Below, piece by piece: positions 1 through 8,754 of a stretch of DNA of 64,000 nucleotides. Both the position numbers and the translations under genes were made by a program. Location: NCBI GenBank assembly GCA_026003175.1, contig BPGT01000002.1:558001-622000 (forward strand), given 5' to 3'. The stretch comes from Armatimonadota bacterium. Lineage in GTDB: Bacteria; Armatimonadota; HRBIN16. Below the pieces are notes generated by a model. It made no database searches. It was given only the letters and a program-made list of their open reading frames with translations, and had not been told where the DNA came from. Positions within the stretch are counted from its first letter, which is position 1. Every line of letters begins with the position of its first letter.

Positions 1-2
1 TT

Positions 3-776
3 ATCGTGGACGGCACCGATTCGACAACGGCGAGTATGGTGCTGGGCTATGCTTCTGGTGTGTTGAGGCGGTATGCGGAAGAAATCATGGGTGAGAGGTT
101 GCAACGGCTCAGGGTGAAGCTGGTACGCCTGCCCGTGATAGAGGAGCGCACACGCGTGTGGTTCAATCCCGAACTCAAAAGCGTGAACTACATGGTGCCA
201 GGTGTGCTGTGCACCATTCTGCTCATCGTGACGATGGTATTAACCTCTATGGCTATCGTACGGGAGCGCGAGATCGGCACGCTGGAGCAGATTATCGTTA
301 CCCCTGTTCGGGCGACGGAACTGATGGCAGGTAAGACTATTCCCTTTGTCCTGATTGGGTTCGTGGATATGGTGTTGATTCTGCTGGTAGCCACGCTCTG
401 GTTCCGTGTCCCATTGAAGGGAAGCCTGTTGCTCCTCTTCGCGCTGGCGGTCGTCTTCCTGCTCACCACGCTGGGCGCAGGGCTGTTTATCTCCACCGTG
501 TCGCATACGCAACAGCAGGCGATGATGACCGCTTTCTTTATCATGTTGCCATCCATTCTGCTGTCGGGCTTCATGTTTCCTATTGAGAACATGCCTCGAG
601 TTATCCAGTGGGTAACGTATCTCATCCCCCTGCGCTATTTCCTGAACATCGTTCGCGGTATCTTCCTGAAGGGGGTTGGACTGGAAGTGCTGTGGGGCGA
701 CGTGCTGGCGCTGCTGGTGACTGGGCTGATACTTTTCAGCCTGGCGAGCTTACGCTTTACAAAGAGGATGGGATAG
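3..776 (+). CDS. ABC-2 family transporter permease, C-terminal part (5' end outside window)
   Basis: The reading frame is open to the left edge, so the gene starts outside the window; the GTG at position 6 is internal. The first visible residues (VDGTDSTTASMVLGYASG) match the extracytoplasmic domain of YhhJ/YbhR/YbhS-type permeases. They are followed by the family's FNPELKSVNYMVPGV segment, a cytoplasmic REREIGTLEQIIVTPVR loop and about five more hydrophobic helices. This family forms the membrane part of ABC exporters for drugs or other hydrophobic compounds. The partner ATPase and membrane-fusion subunits are probably upstream, outside the window. The substrate cannot be told from the sequence. 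A hairpin at 785-812 follows the stop codon. Confidence 0.88.
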   Translation: MVDGTDSTTASMVLGYASGVLRRYAEEIMGERLQRLRVKLVRLPVIEERTRVWFNPELKSVNYMVPGVLCTILLIVTMVLTSMAIVREREIGTLEQIIVTPVRATELMAGKTIPFVLIGFVDMVLILLVATLWFRVPLKGSLLLLFALAVVFLLTTLGAGLFISTVSHTQQQAMMTAFFIMLPSILLSGFMFPIENMPRVIQWVTYLIPLRYFLNIVRGIFLKGVGLEVLWGDVLALLVTGLILFSLASLRFTKRMG

Positions 777-784
777 CGGTGGCT

Positions 785-812
785 CCCCTCTCCCGAAATG
801 GCGGGAGAGGGG
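785..812. repeat. Palindromic CCCCTCTCCCG hairpin between convergent genes
   Basis: CCCCTCTCCCG (785-795) and CGGGAGAGGGG (802-812) form a perfect 11-bp stem with a 6-nt loop between the permease stop and the dnaN stop. There is no T-tract on either side, so a classical terminator is not shown. The same core recurs at 33.9, 36.3 and 57.6 kb, which makes it one of a dispersed palindrome family. Confidence 0.7.
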
Positions 813-824
813 ATAAGGGAGTGC

Positions 825-1943
825 CTATGTCAGCGCCATCGGCATTAACACGCACAGATAGTTATCCTGGTCCACCGGACGTATCACGGCAGGGCGCAGT
901 GATTCGGTCAGTTCGAGGTGCACACCCTCCGAGTCTATCACGTTGAGCACATCGATCAGGTAGCGGGCGTTGAACGCTACCGTGATATCATCTCCTTCGC
1001 GCACCACTTCCACCTCTTCGTGCGCTTTGCCCGACTGTCCGCTTTCCGCCTCGATAATCAGATATTCGCCGTTGGTGCTGAGGATGAGACGATTGCTGAT
1101 GTCCCGGGCGACGAGGCTGGCACGGCGCACAGCGCGCAAGAACTCCTCCGTAGCGAGAGTCAGCCGTTTGGTGTAGGCGGTGGGGATGACGCGTTGGTAG
1201 GCGGGGAACTGACCATCAATCAGGCGGGTGATCAGGAAGGTGCGTCGCGAGTCGTCTACAGGGCGGAAGGCAGCCTGTTGCTTACCGATTTGCACCTCTA
1301 CCTCGCCTTCGTAGTCGCCCACAATACGCCCCAGCTCGTTCATCGCACGAGCAGGGATAACCGCTGCGATAGGTGTTTCCAACGCGTTGACGCCTACCGG
1401 ATGCGAGCGCACGGTCAACCGGTGTGTGTCGGTAGCGACCATACGCAGCGTCACGCCGTCGTACTCCACCAGCACACCCGTCAGGATAGCGCGGGTTTCC
1501 TCCGTGCTCACCGCGAAGATGGTTTGCTTGATCATCTCTTTGAGGGTGTCGGCGGGCACGGTGAAGCTGGTGGCATCGCTGACCTCGGGCAGGGAAGGGT
1601 ACTCTGCCGGCGACAGCCCGAGCAGCTTGTACTCCGAGCGCTCACAGGTGATTTGTACCGCATGGGTGGCGTCATCGCTCATCTTGATTTCCGCGTCGGG
1701 TAGAGAGGAGAGCACCTCCTGCGTCAGGCGAGCGGGCACGGTGGCTTCACCCGGCATCTCTACCGTCGCAGGCACAAAACACTCGATGCCGATTTCGAGG
1801 TCGGTAGCGGTCAGTTTCACACCATCGCCTTCGGCGTTGAGATGGATGTGTTGCAGGATAGGTAGTGAGCTGCGTCCGCTGACAGCATGCGCTACCGTCT
1901 GCACGCCTTCCAGCAGTTCTTTACGAGTGGTGGTGACTTTCAT
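825..1943 (-). CDS. dnaN: DNA polymerase III subunit beta (sliding clamp)
   Basis: This 372-residue protein is the ring-shaped processivity clamp that holds DNA polymerase III on DNA. The start is placed at MKVTTTRKELLEGVQ, 51 nt inside the longer open frame, because GGAGG lies six bases upstream of this ATG and the length then fits the family. Three clamp-fold repeats are visible: roughly 1-120, 125-245 and 250-372. The C-terminal strand ends in YLCVLMPMALT, resembling the usual end of clamps (VVMPM.L). The gene stands alone here, without dnaA or recF beside it. The sigma/anti-sigma pair lies upstream on the same strand, about 80 nt away. Confidence 0.97.
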   Translation of the reverse strand: MKVTTTRKELLEGVQTVAHAVSGRSSLPILQHIHLNAEGDGVKLTATDLEIGIECFVPATVEMPGEATVPARLTQEVLSSLPDAEIKMSDDATHAVQITCERSEYKLLGLSPAEYPSLPEVSDATSFTVPADTLKEMIKQTIFAVSTEETRAILTGVLVEYDGVTLRMVATDTHRLTVRSHPVGVNALETPIAAVIPARAMNELGRIVGDYEGEVEVQIGKQQAAFRPVDDSRRTFLITRLIDGQFPAYQRVIPTAYTKRLTLATEEFLRAVRRASLVARDISNRLILSTNGEYLIIEAESGQSGKAHEEVEVVREGDDITVAFNARYLIDVLNVIDSEGVHLELTESLRPAVIRPVDQDNYLCVLMPMALT

Positions 1944-2024
1944 TAGGAACCTCCCAATCCAGATTTTCCGTTTACGGCAGGTTGAAGCCTGCACACCGAG
2001 ATTTTTTAGTGTGTAGTGCGCGCT

Positions 2025-2342
2025 TCAATGCGCACGGGTATCTTTGCCTTCGCTTTCCAGTGGAAGCAGCGGCAAGGAAAACGGCTGCTCATGCTCATGC
2101 CTGGGCTGCAGGTGAGGGAAGTGTTCCGCGATGTGACGCAATATGCGCTCGCCAAGCGCCTCAGAAACCATCGGCGATTCCACTCCACGCTGAAGCATCT
2201 CACGCGCCTGCTCGATGGAGCGCGCTTCGTACGCGCAGGCGGGGCACCGAAGCAGATGCCTTTCGATGCGTTGCATCATGCTTTCGGTCAGCTCCTGGTC
2301 CATGTAGTTGCCAAGCAGTTCGCGCACCTCGGCACACTTCAT
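2025..2342 (-). CDS. Anti-sigma factor, zinc-finger type
   Basis: A small protein of 105 residues starting MKCAEVRELLGNYMDQEL. Near residues 30-36 it has an HLLRCPAC motif, the His-x3-Cys-x2-Cys zinc-binding signature of ZAS-type anti-sigma factors. Its ATG overlaps the stop of the upstream ECF sigma gene (ATGA), so the two are probably translationally coupled. It is inferred to bind and silence that sigma factor. No transmembrane helix is visible, and the charged, His-rich C-terminus (RHEHEQP) is not a recognised sensor domain, so it looks like a soluble anti-sigma factor. Confidence 0.85.
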   Translation of the reverse strand: MKCAEVRELLGNYMDQELTESMMQRIERHLLRCPACAYEARSIEQAREMLQRGVESPMVSEALGERILRHIAEHFPHLQPRHEHEQPFSLPLLPLESEGKDTRAH

Positions 2343-2881
2343 GCCTCTTCCCCCCATTCTTCGGAGAGCGCGTCGCGCAGGGCAGTTCGTGCTCGGTACA
2401 ACATGCCCTTTACCGACGGCACACTGCGCCCCAGCATCTCTGCCACCTCTTTCGCGGTGAACTCTTCCACGTCGCACAGCAACAACACTGTCTGATACTC
2501 CTCCGGCAAGCGTTTCAGAGCATGTTGTACAGCGACGCGCAATTCTATCTCGGCAGTGTCGTCACCTTGCACCGGTTCACCGCTGTCCTCCAGGCGCAGG
2601 AGACGTGGCTGACGCAGGCGGTCGATACAGCAGTTGCGTGCAATGCGAAACAGCCACGCTTTGAACGTGCCCTCGGCGCGGTAGCCAATGCATCCCTCGA
2701 AGGCGCGGAGGAACACCTCCGACAGCACCTCCTCAGCGTCGGCGCGGTTGCCCAGCAGGCGCGTGGCATACGCCAGCACCGAGTCCGCATAGCGCCAGAA
2801 CAGCGTTTCCGCTGCCTGCATGTCGCCTGCGCGGAACCGCGCGATGAGCCGTGCCTCTTCGTTCTCTCTACCGTTTTCCAT
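2339..2881 (-). CDS. RNA polymerase ECF-type sigma factor
   Basis: A 180-residue sigma-70 family protein of the extracytoplasmic-function class. Region 2 is recognisable around residues 20-85 (LIARFRAGDMQAAETLFWRY, then ADAEEVLSEVFLRAFE). Region 4 lies at about 120-175 (LPEEYQTVLLLCDVEEFTAKEVAEMLG, a helix-turn-helix that reads the -35 box). Regions 1 and 3 are absent, as expected for this class. It is followed directly by its anti-sigma gene with an ATGA overlap. No good Shine-Dalgarno sequence is visible before the ATG. The regulon cannot be deduced from this window. Confidence 0.93.
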   Translation of the reverse strand: MENGRENEEARLIARFRAGDMQAAETLFWRYADSVLAYATRLLGNRADAEEVLSEVFLRAFEGCIGYRAEGTFKAWLFRIARNCCIDRLRQPRLLRLEDSGEPVQGDDTAEIELRVAVQHALKRLPEEYQTVLLLCDVEEFTAKEVAEMLGRSVPSVKGMLYRARTALRDALSEEWGEEA

Positions 2882-3095
2882 AAGACAAGACGTGTGGGAG
2901 GTTCAAAAAGTACCGCGGCGGGTGCCAATTCCTTGCAGATTGTAACCGCCTTTGGGCAAGGAGTCAAGGCCGAGCCGTCCATTTCGGAATACCAAGACGC
3001 ACCTTACTACATCCTCTCGCAAAAATGCGGTGCGCTTTCACTCTCAGACTGCCGATAATGGAAGCGTATAACACCTTTTTGTGCGAGGGCTTGGC

Positions 3096-3419
3096 ATGAG
3101 CAGCCATGAGACGCTAACCGAACTGGTAGAGGTTTTAATCGACAAGACCCGCGACAAACGCCTGATGTGGGAGCCGGTTGGTGAAGCAGACTCTTATGCG
3201 GCGGTGATAGACGGCTCCTACACGCTGCGCGTGTATCGAGATGACGACGAGGTGTGTTTAGTGCTGCGCGAGATGCATTCCCCGGAGGCGATTACCCTCT
3301 TCGCGCACAATCAGATTGACCACGAGCGTCTGGAACTGCTACACCGCGTGGTGCGCGAGAACGCCCTGCGCTACGACGAGAAGATTGCACAGGTAGTGGA
3401 GATTCTGAAGGCGTTGTAG
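3096..3419 (+). CDS. Conserved-looking hypothetical protein
   Basis: An acidic protein of 107 residues starting MSSHETLTELVEVLIDKT. A GAGGG ribosome-binding site precedes this ATG; a GTG five codons upstream is possible but less likely. The middle (AAVIDGSYTLRVYRDDDEVCLVLREMHSPE) reads as a compact beta-sheet with a DDD turn, and the last 40 residues look helical. There is no signal peptide or membrane segment. I do not recognise the family. It is divergent from the sigma factor and converges with the proline dehydrogenase gene, one base apart. Confidence 0.7.
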   Translation: MSSHETLTELVEVLIDKTRDKRLMWEPVGEADSYAAVIDGSYTLRVYRDDDEVCLVLREMHSPEAITLFAHNQIDHERLELLHRVVRENALRYDEKIAQVVEILKAL

Positions 3420-3420
3420 C

Positions 3421-4344
3421 CTATCGCAGCACGTGACGCAAAAAGAAGAGCAAGTTCGCAGGACGCTCCGCCAGCCGCCGGGTGAAGTAGGGATACCACG
3501 CTTCCCCGTAGGGCACGTACACGCGCATCTGGTAGCCCTGCGCGACCAGTTTCTCCTGTAAATCGCGCCGGATACCGTAGAGCATCTCGAACTCAAACCG
3601 TTGTGGAGAGATATTGTTGTTCTGTGCAAAGGCTATCGCGTCGCGGATGATGCTCTCGTCGTGTGTAGCAAGCGCAGGAGCGTTTCCGTACAACAGCAGC
3701 TTTTGCATCAGGCGTCGGTACGCGGCGTTCACCTGACTCCGTTTCGGGTAGGCGATGCTTGCCGGCTCCGCATACGCGCCCTTGCACAGCCTCACCGACG
3801 CCTTGCAGCCGATGAGCCGCTCGATATCCTCCTCACTGCGATACAGGTAAGCCTGGATCACGATGCCCAGGTTGGGATAGCGGTCGTGCAAGGCGTAAAA
3901 GACGTCCAGCGTGCGCTGGGTATACGCGCTACTTTCCATATCGATACGCACAAAGCCACCTGCCTCTTGCGCGCACTGCACAATGCGCTCCAGGTTGTTT
4001 AAACAGAACTCGTCCTCGATGTCCAAACCCAGCTGGGTGAGCTTCACCGATACCTGTGTATCCAGTCCCGCCTGCGCTAACGTGGGCAGCACCCGCAGGT
4101 ACTCCGCCACTACCGACTCTGCCATCTGCCTGTCGCGCACGCTTTCGCCGAGATAGTCGACAGAGACCTTCATCCCTCTGGACTGAAGCTGTTGGGCGAC
4201 GCGGATGGCGTCCTGCAAGGTTTCACCTGCAACGAAGCGGTCCACCAGTTTGCGGAACGGTCGCCCCCGGGTGATGAGGTAGCGTACCGGAGGCAGGGAA
4301 GCGATTTTCAGCACAAGGGCACGAGTGAGCATGCTCTCCCTCAT
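3421..4344 (-). CDS. Proline dehydrogenase
   Basis: A 307-residue monofunctional FAD-dependent proline dehydrogenase, which oxidises L-proline to 1-pyrroline-5-carboxylate, the first step of proline use. It has the family's TIM-barrel signatures: SVKLTQLG near residue 100, FVRIDMESS near 130, RLCKGAYAEP near 185, THDESII near 228, FEFEMLYGIRRDLQ near 250, and the C-terminal YVPYGEAWYPYFTRRLAERPAN that closes the active site. It lacks the P5C dehydrogenase domain found in PutA. ATG at 4332 (GAGGGAG just upstream) is an alternative start. No P5C dehydrogenase gene is adjacent. A sigma-70-like promoter lies at 4365-4393. Confidence 0.93.
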   Translation of the reverse strand: MRESMLTRALVLKIASLPPVRYLITRGRPFRKLVDRFVAGETLQDAIRVAQQLQSRGMKVSVDYLGESVRDRQMAESVVAEYLRVLPTLAQAGLDTQVSVKLTQLGLDIEDEFCLNNLERIVQCAQEAGGFVRIDMESSAYTQRTLDVFYALHDRYPNLGIVIQAYLYRSEEDIERLIGCKASVRLCKGAYAEPASIAYPKRSQVNAAYRRLMQKLLLYGNAPALATHDESIIRDAIAFAQNNNISPQRFEFEMLYGIRRDLQEKLVAQGYQMRVYVPYGEAWYPYFTRRLAERPANLLFFLRHVLR

Positions 4345-4364
4345 TCGATAGTGTCTACACCTAC

Positions 4365-4393
4365 AGTATACATCTGCCGGGGAGCAAAGACAA
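4365..4393 (-). promoter_or_regulatory. Sigma-70-type promoter of proline dehydrogenase
   Basis: On the minus strand a TTGTCT -35 box (4388-4393) and a TATACT -10 box (4365-4370) are separated by 17 bp, about 25 bp upstream of the proline dehydrogenase start. This is inferred from consensus match and position only. Confidence 0.55.
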
Positions 4394-4482
4394 TCTATTT
4401 TGCCGCTACGCCTGCTGGGCGGTCGGTTTATAGTCGCGATGGGAGCGCCTCTCTACACACGCGGGACATCCAGCAGGTCAAA

Positions 4483-4512
4483 CAAAAAAACCAAGCCCCC
4501 GTACAGGGGGCT
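4483..4512 (-). terminator. Rho-independent terminator after the PEP-CTERM gene
   Basis: On the minus strand the stem AGCCCCC/GGGGGCT (4494-4512, 5-nt loop) is followed by TTGG and a run of seven T (4484-4490). It lies about 30 bp past the PEP-CTERM stop codon. Confidence 0.88.
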
Positions 4513-4543
4513 CGGCTCAAAGCGGAAAACTGCTGCCTTTCGT

Positions 4544-5233
4544 TTACGCACGGCGACGGCGCAATGCCATGCCCGCCAGCCCGACGATGCCGGTAGCCAG
4601 CGCCATCAGCCCGCCCGGTTCGGGAACGGGAACCAGGTTCAGCGTGACGCTACCACCGGGACGAATAGTTGAGCCATTTTCCAACGTTACTAAGGTCGTT
4701 CGGGACGAGCCTCCGCCCGGATTGTCCCAGATGTACAGCGGGTAAGGGGAATCACCAGGCATAAGCGCCTGGTTCTTCAGTTTGATATCAAAGACCTTTA
4801 CCCCTGCAGACGTGTCCACCTTAGCCGTCGCACTCAACACGATGTACCGCACACCGTACGGTCGTGTACCGGTACCGCGTGCCCCCTCGAGTGTCTTTAG
4901 TGGAGGTCCCAGGTCGGCCAGCCCCTGTATCACCGCGTCATCCAGCGTGCCGTCAAGAACGATCTTTCCATCTAAGGGGGTAGCAGCTGCTCCCATGCTG
5001 TTGGCGCGGTCGTAACCGAACATGACCTCAATCCCTTGCACCTTCTCTGGGCTGTGCTGCATCCATACCGACAGGGTGAACGACTCTCCCGGCGCCACCA
5101 TCAACTCGGTGATGGGAGTGGTGTCGCCCCCCCTGGTGAACCAGAACTGCAGTGCGCTGGCAGGGCTAAGGCTAAGCAGCATCAGCGTCGCAGACGCGAT
5201 ACCTGCTGTAAGCCAGAGACGTAAACCTTTCAT
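4544..5233 (-). CDS. Secreted PEP-CTERM sorting-domain protein
   Basis: A 229-residue exported protein with a signal peptide (MKGLRLWLTAGIASATLMLL, cleavage near ASA-LQF). The beta-rich central domain resembles cohesin-like or DUF-type extracellular modules (FTLSVWMQHSPEKVQGIEVMFGYD). The C-terminus is a typical PEP-CTERM signal: VPEPGG, a hydrophobic helix, then RRRR. Such proteins are cleaved and anchored by exosortase; no exosortase gene is in this window. The ATG has an AAAGGAG site upstream. A near-consensus sigma-70 promoter (5288-5316) and a sigma-54-like promoter further upstream (5501-5531) could both drive it. Its specific function is unknown. Confidence 0.88.
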   Translation of the reverse strand: MKGLRLWLTAGIASATLMLLSLSPASALQFWFTRGGDTTPITELMVAPGESFTLSVWMQHSPEKVQGIEVMFGYDRANSMGAAATPLDGKIVLDGTLDDAVIQGLADLGPPLKTLEGARGTGTRPYGVRYIVLSATAKVDTSAGVKVFDIKLKNQALMPGDSPYPLYIWDNPGGGSSRTTLVTLENGSTIRPGGSVTLNLVPVPEPGGLMALATGIVGLAGMALRRRRA

Positions 5234-5254
5234 ACTCGCCTTCCATCTCCTTTC

Positions 5255-5443
5255 TTAGAGTGGTACTCTGATGGATAACCTGAGCTTATTGTAGCGCACC
5301 GGTACAGGTTTGTCAACAGGGGAGCTTTGTCTGCCCCCAGAAAATTTTTCGTACGCAAGCACATCTTCTGCTGTTTCTACAAGTGCTTCTACGGACCGGC
5401 TCTCCTCTCTTGCAAGCAAAACCACTACAAGAAGTAGCGACAT
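5255..5443 (-). CDS. Possible short leader peptide, 62 residues (uncertain)
   Basis: An ATG preceded by GAGGAGGGAAGGG opens a 62-codon frame starting MSLLLVVVLLAREESRSVEAL. It lies between the sigma-54-like promoter and the PEP-CTERM gene. The N-terminus is hydrophobic and the rest is charged. Its 3' part overlaps the sigma-70 promoter of the next gene, and the last residues look random, so it may simply be leader RNA. No family is recognised. Confidence 0.3.
   Translation of the reverse strand: MSLLLVVVLLAREESRSVEALVETAEDVLAYEKFSGGRQSSPVDKPVPVRYNKLRLSIRVPL
5288..5316 (-). promoter_or_regulatory. Near-consensus sigma-70 promoter of the PEP-CTERM gene
   Basis: A perfect TTGACA (5311-5316, minus strand) is separated by 17 bp from TACAAT (5288-5293). 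The start site would give a leader of about 45 nt before the ATG at 5233. Confidence 0.75.
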
Positions 5444-5500
5444 CCCTTCCCTCCTCGGGGTAACAGGGTGCACCTGCTCAGGCTCTCCGCCCTATATATA

Positions 5501-5531
5501 ATGCAAGAATCGTACCACAAACGGGGTTTTT
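5501..5531 (-). promoter_or_regulatory. Sigma-54-type promoter block, copy A
   Basis: On the minus strand this reads AAAAACCCCGTTTG then TGGTACGATTCTTGCAT. The GG and GC are exactly 10 bp apart, as sigma-54 (RpoN) promoters require. The 31 bp are identical to 48786-48816 on the plus strand. Both copies also share an upstream A/T tract (here 5546-5565) and a similar GGGYGGA leader. It points towards the PEP-CTERM gene about 260 bp away. PEP-CTERM genes in other bacteria are often controlled by the PrsK/PrsR system with sigma-54, which supports the reading. Confidence 0.7.
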
Positions 5532-5733
5532 CGCGATTTACGAGCAAAAATTTTCGAAAATTTTTCGCCGAGAAGCCGACCGGCGAGAGGCGCAAACAGA
5601 AATATCGATTGGGACAGTCAATCCTGTCTTTAAACGCAGATTCTCTGATGGTTGACGCGCCTGTCCCGGAAGGGTAAGATTATAGTAGAATGGTGAAATG
5701 CCTTTTTGCAGTGGAGCCAGACATCTTATCGGT

Positions 5734-5824
5734 GGGGATTGCCTCAGCGCTTCGTGCTTCGCAATGGCATCGGGCAACGTCCATTGTGTCATTGCGAGGG
5801 AGCGCAGCGACCGAAGCAGTCCCC
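5734..5824. repeat. Dispersed inverted element with GTCATTGCGAG ends
   Basis: The left arm starts GGGGATTGCCTC and reaches CTTCGCAATGGCA. The right arm starts TGTGTCATTGCGAG (5785-5798) and ends GAAGCAGTCCCC. The arms are imperfect inverted repeats of about 38 bp. A second copy lies at 33824-34073. The element occupies the gap just before sucA and carries no gene. Confidence 0.65.
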
Positions 5825-5866
5825 TACCGCATCCTTGTAACAGAACCATAACGAATTGGTAAAGCT

Positions 5867-8743
5867 ATGAATCAGCCTGTTAACGATAATTTCTGGCAGC
5901 GGTTCTCTCCGTTTAACCTTGCCTATCTTGCAGAGGTGTACGAGCTCGCTCAGCGCGACCCTCAGCGGGTACCCACCGCGATTCGTGAACTGTTTCAGCG
6001 GTTCGGTGCGCCTCCAACAGCCGAGGTGGGGGTAACTGCTGTTGAGAGAGCAGATTACACCTGCGGACAGATTGCGGGAGCAGTGTCGTTGGCAAGGGCT
6101 ATCCGCGCGTACGGTCATCGTGCGGCGCAGCTGGACCCACTGGGCACTCCGCCTCCGGGCGACCCTTCTCTTCTGCCTGAAACGCACGGCATCACCGAAG
6201 ACGACCTGCGCGCTTTGCCTGCTGAGGTGATAGGCGGCGTGCTCAGTGAAGGCGCCCATGACGCGCTGACGGTTATCCAGAGGATGCGCGAGGTATATCA
6301 GGCAACGCTGGGCTATGAGTTCGAGCATCTGGAACAGGCGGAGGAACGCGCCTGGTGGGAGGAGGCGGTGGAATCGCGCCGATATGCTCCGCCCAACGAC
6401 CCGATAGACGAAATGGCACTGCTCGACCGCCTGACCGAGGTAGGTGCGCTGGAGCGGTTCCTGCATCGGGCGTTTCCCGGACACATCCGGTTCTCGCTGG
6501 AAGGGCTGGGCATAATGATACCGATGCTGGACGAGCTCATCGGCGCGGCGGCGGAAGCGGGCACACGCTATATCCTGCTGGGGATGGCGCACCGCGGCAG
6601 GCTCAACGTGCTGGCGCACATCCTGGGCAAACCCTACGAGCAGATTATCGCCGAGTTTTTGGGCGTGTATCAATCGCCGGGCGTCTCCTATAGCGGCAGC
6701 AGTGACGAAGGATGGACAGGCGATGTGAAATACCACCTGGGCGCACGCCGCGCATACAAAGGCGGTGAGGAAATCAGCGTCGAGGTTTATCTGGCACCGA
6801 ACCCGAGCCATCTGGAATGGGTGAACCCTGTGGTAGAGGGTATGACCCGCGCCTGCGGCGAGAAACGCGACCGAGCGGGCGCACCTGAACAGGATGAACG
6901 TATCTCGCTGGCGGTGTTGATACACGGCGACGCGGCGTTCCCCGCTCAGGGCATCGTGGCGGAGACGCTGAATCTCTATCGCCTGCCCGGCTACCGTACG
7001 GGGGGCACGATTCACTTGATTGCGAACAATCAGATAGGTTTCACTACACTGCCTCAGTACGGCCGCTCCACCGACTACGCCAGCGACCTTGCCAAGGGCT
7101 TTGACCTGCCGGTGATACACGTCAACGCCGATGACCCCGAAGCCTGTCTCACTGCTATTCGCCTTGCGCATGCCTACCGTGAGCGATTCCTTAAAGATGT
7201 GATTATCGACCTTGTTGGCTATCGGCGGTGGGGGCATAACGAAAACGACGAGCCAACTTTTACCCAGCCCCGCATGTACGCACGCATTGCCCGGCATCCT
7301 ACCGTGCGCGAGCTGTGGGTGCGCCGATTGGTGCAAAAAGGGCTGATAACTCAGGAGGAGGCGGATAGAAAGCTGCAAGATGCGATAGAACGTCTGCACG
7401 CCCTGAGGCGCAAGGTGGCGGACGAGATAGAATTGCACATCCGCAGACCGCTGGCGGGGCTGGAAGCAGGCGGCGAGCGGGGTGGGCTAGGCAGCCTCGA
7501 AGCGGAGGAGGGTATCGAAACCGCCGTAGAGCCTGCAGTGCTGCAAAGGCTGAACACCGAAATTACTCATATCCCCGACGGCTTCCACCTGCATCCCAAG
7601 CTGCAACGTCCCTTTGCGCGGCGGCGCGAGGTGTTTACTGCGGATGGCAAGGTGGACTGGGCACATGCGGAGATGCTTGCCTTCGCATCCATCCTCGCCG
7701 AGGGGACGCCTATCCGCCTGACGGGGCAGGATGTGACGCGCGGCACCTTCAGTCAGCGACATCTGGTGCTGTATGACGTGGAAACTGGAGCGGATTACAA
7801 TCTGCTCCAGAACATGCCCTCGGCGAAGGCATCATTCGAGGCGTGGGATAGTCCCCTCTCGGAAGCGGCGGTGCTGGGCTTTGAGTACGGTTACAGTGTA
7901 CAGGCGATGGACACGCTGGTGCTGTGGGAGGCACAGTATGGTGACTTCGCCAATTCTGCACAGGTGATTATTGACCAGTTTATTGTGTCGGGACGCTCCA
8001 AATGGGGACAGCGTAGCGGATTGGTTCTGCTCCTGCCGCACGGCTACGAGGGGCAGGGACCGGAGCACTCCAGCGCACGTCTGGAGCGGTTCTTACAGCT
8101 GGCGGCAGAGAACAACATCATCGTGGCGAACTGCTCGACGCCTGCACAGTACTTCCACATCCTGCGCCGGCAGGCGAAGCTGCTTCGGGTAGACCCGCGC
8201 CCGCTGGTGCTGTTGACACCCAAGAGCCTGCTGCGCCATCCGATGGCGGTCTCCTCGCCCCAAGAGCTGGCGCTGGGGCGGTTTCATCATCTGTTGCATG
8301 ACAAGCGTCCCGCACGCGAGGCAAAGCACGTCAGACGCCTTATCCTGTGCAGTGGCAAGGTGTACTACGACCTGCTGGCGACGGGCAGGCTCAGTGCCGA
8401 TTCACCGCAGTATGACGAAAGGGTAGTGGTAGCACGGTTAGAGCAGTTCTATCCCTTCCCTGCAGCAGAGGTAGAAGCATTGGTGGCGCAATATCCCAAC
8501 CTGCAGGAGGTAATCTGGTTGCAGGAAGAGCCGCGCAATATGGGCGCATGGACGTTCATCGCGCCACGCCTGCGAGATATTCTCGGCAGCCACCTACCAC
8601 TGCGCTACGTTGGGCGCACACGTATGGCAAGCCCTGCGGAAGGCACGCAGGAGTGGCATCAGCAGGCGCAGGCGCAGATCGTCGCCGCCGCTTTTGAGCC
8701 CGCAGGCGAAGCTGAACCGGCGGAAGCGGTGCAAAAATCATAA
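5867..8743 (+). CDS. sucA: 2-oxoglutarate dehydrogenase E1 component
   Basis: A 958-residue thiamine-diphosphate enzyme that decarboxylates 2-oxoglutarate in the TCA cycle and passes the succinyl group to E2. The N-terminus ([21 protein letters not shown]) is the short E2-binding segment; there is no fused acyltransferase domain. Motifs in order are [13 protein letters not shown] near residue 240, [21 protein letters not shown] near 350, NNQIGFTT near 385, the [11 protein letters not shown] segment near 455 and [23 protein letters not shown] near 730. These match E1 enzymes of the SucA/OdhA family, and the length is normal. sucB follows after 11 nt, so they form an operon; no E3 (lpd) gene is adjacent. 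Confidence 0.97.
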   Translation: MNQPVNDNFWQRFSPFNLAYLAEVYELAQRDPQRVPTAIRELFQRFGAPPTAEVGVTAVERADYTCGQIAGAVSLARAIRAYGHRAAQLDPLGTPPPGDPSLLPETHGITEDDLRALPAEVIGGVLSEGAHDALTVIQRMREVYQATLGYEFEHLEQAEERAWWEEAVESRRYAPPNDPIDEMALLDRLTEVGALERFLHRAFPGHIRFSLEGLGIMIPMLDELIGAAAEAGTRYILLGMAHRGRLNVLAHILGKPYEQIIAEFLGVYQSPGVSYSGSSDEGWTGDVKYHLGARRAYKGGEEISVEVYLAPNPSHLEWVNPVVEGMTRACGEKRDRAGAPEQDERISLAVLIHGDAAFPAQGIVAETLNLYRLPGYRTGGTIHLIANNQIGFTTLPQYGRSTDYASDLAKGFDLPVIHVNADDPEACLTAIRLAHAYRERFLKDVIIDLVGYRRWGHNENDEPTFTQPRMYARIARHPTVRELWVRRLVQKGLITQEEADRKLQDAIERLHALRRKVADEIELHIRRPLAGLEAGGERGGLGSLEAEEGIETAVEPAVLQRLNTEITHIPDGFHLHPKLQRPFARRREVFTADGKVDWAHAEMLAFASILAEGTPIRLTGQDVTRGTFSQRHLVLYDVETGADYNLLQNMPSAKASFEAWDSPLSEAAVLGFEYGYSVQAMDTLVLWEAQYGDFANSAQVIIDQFIVSGRSKWGQRSGLVLLLPHGYEGQGPEHSSARLERFLQLAAENNIIVANCSTPAQYFHILRRQAKLLRVDPRPLVLLTPKSLLRHPMAVSSPQELALGRFHHLLHDKRPAREAKHVRRLILCSGKVYYDLLATGRLSADSPQYDERVVVARLEQFYPFPAAEVEALVAQYPNLQEVIWLQEEPRNMGAWTFIAPRLRDILGSHLPLRYVGRTRMASPAEGTQEWHQQAQAQIVAAAFEPAGEAEPAEAVQKS

Positions 8744-8754
8744 GGAGGACGGAT

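Noticed and set aside
5310-5501. A Ser/Thr-rich plus-strand frame opposite the PEP-CTERM leader
   Set aside because: No ribosome-binding site, low-complexity composition; it is the complement of the leader region.
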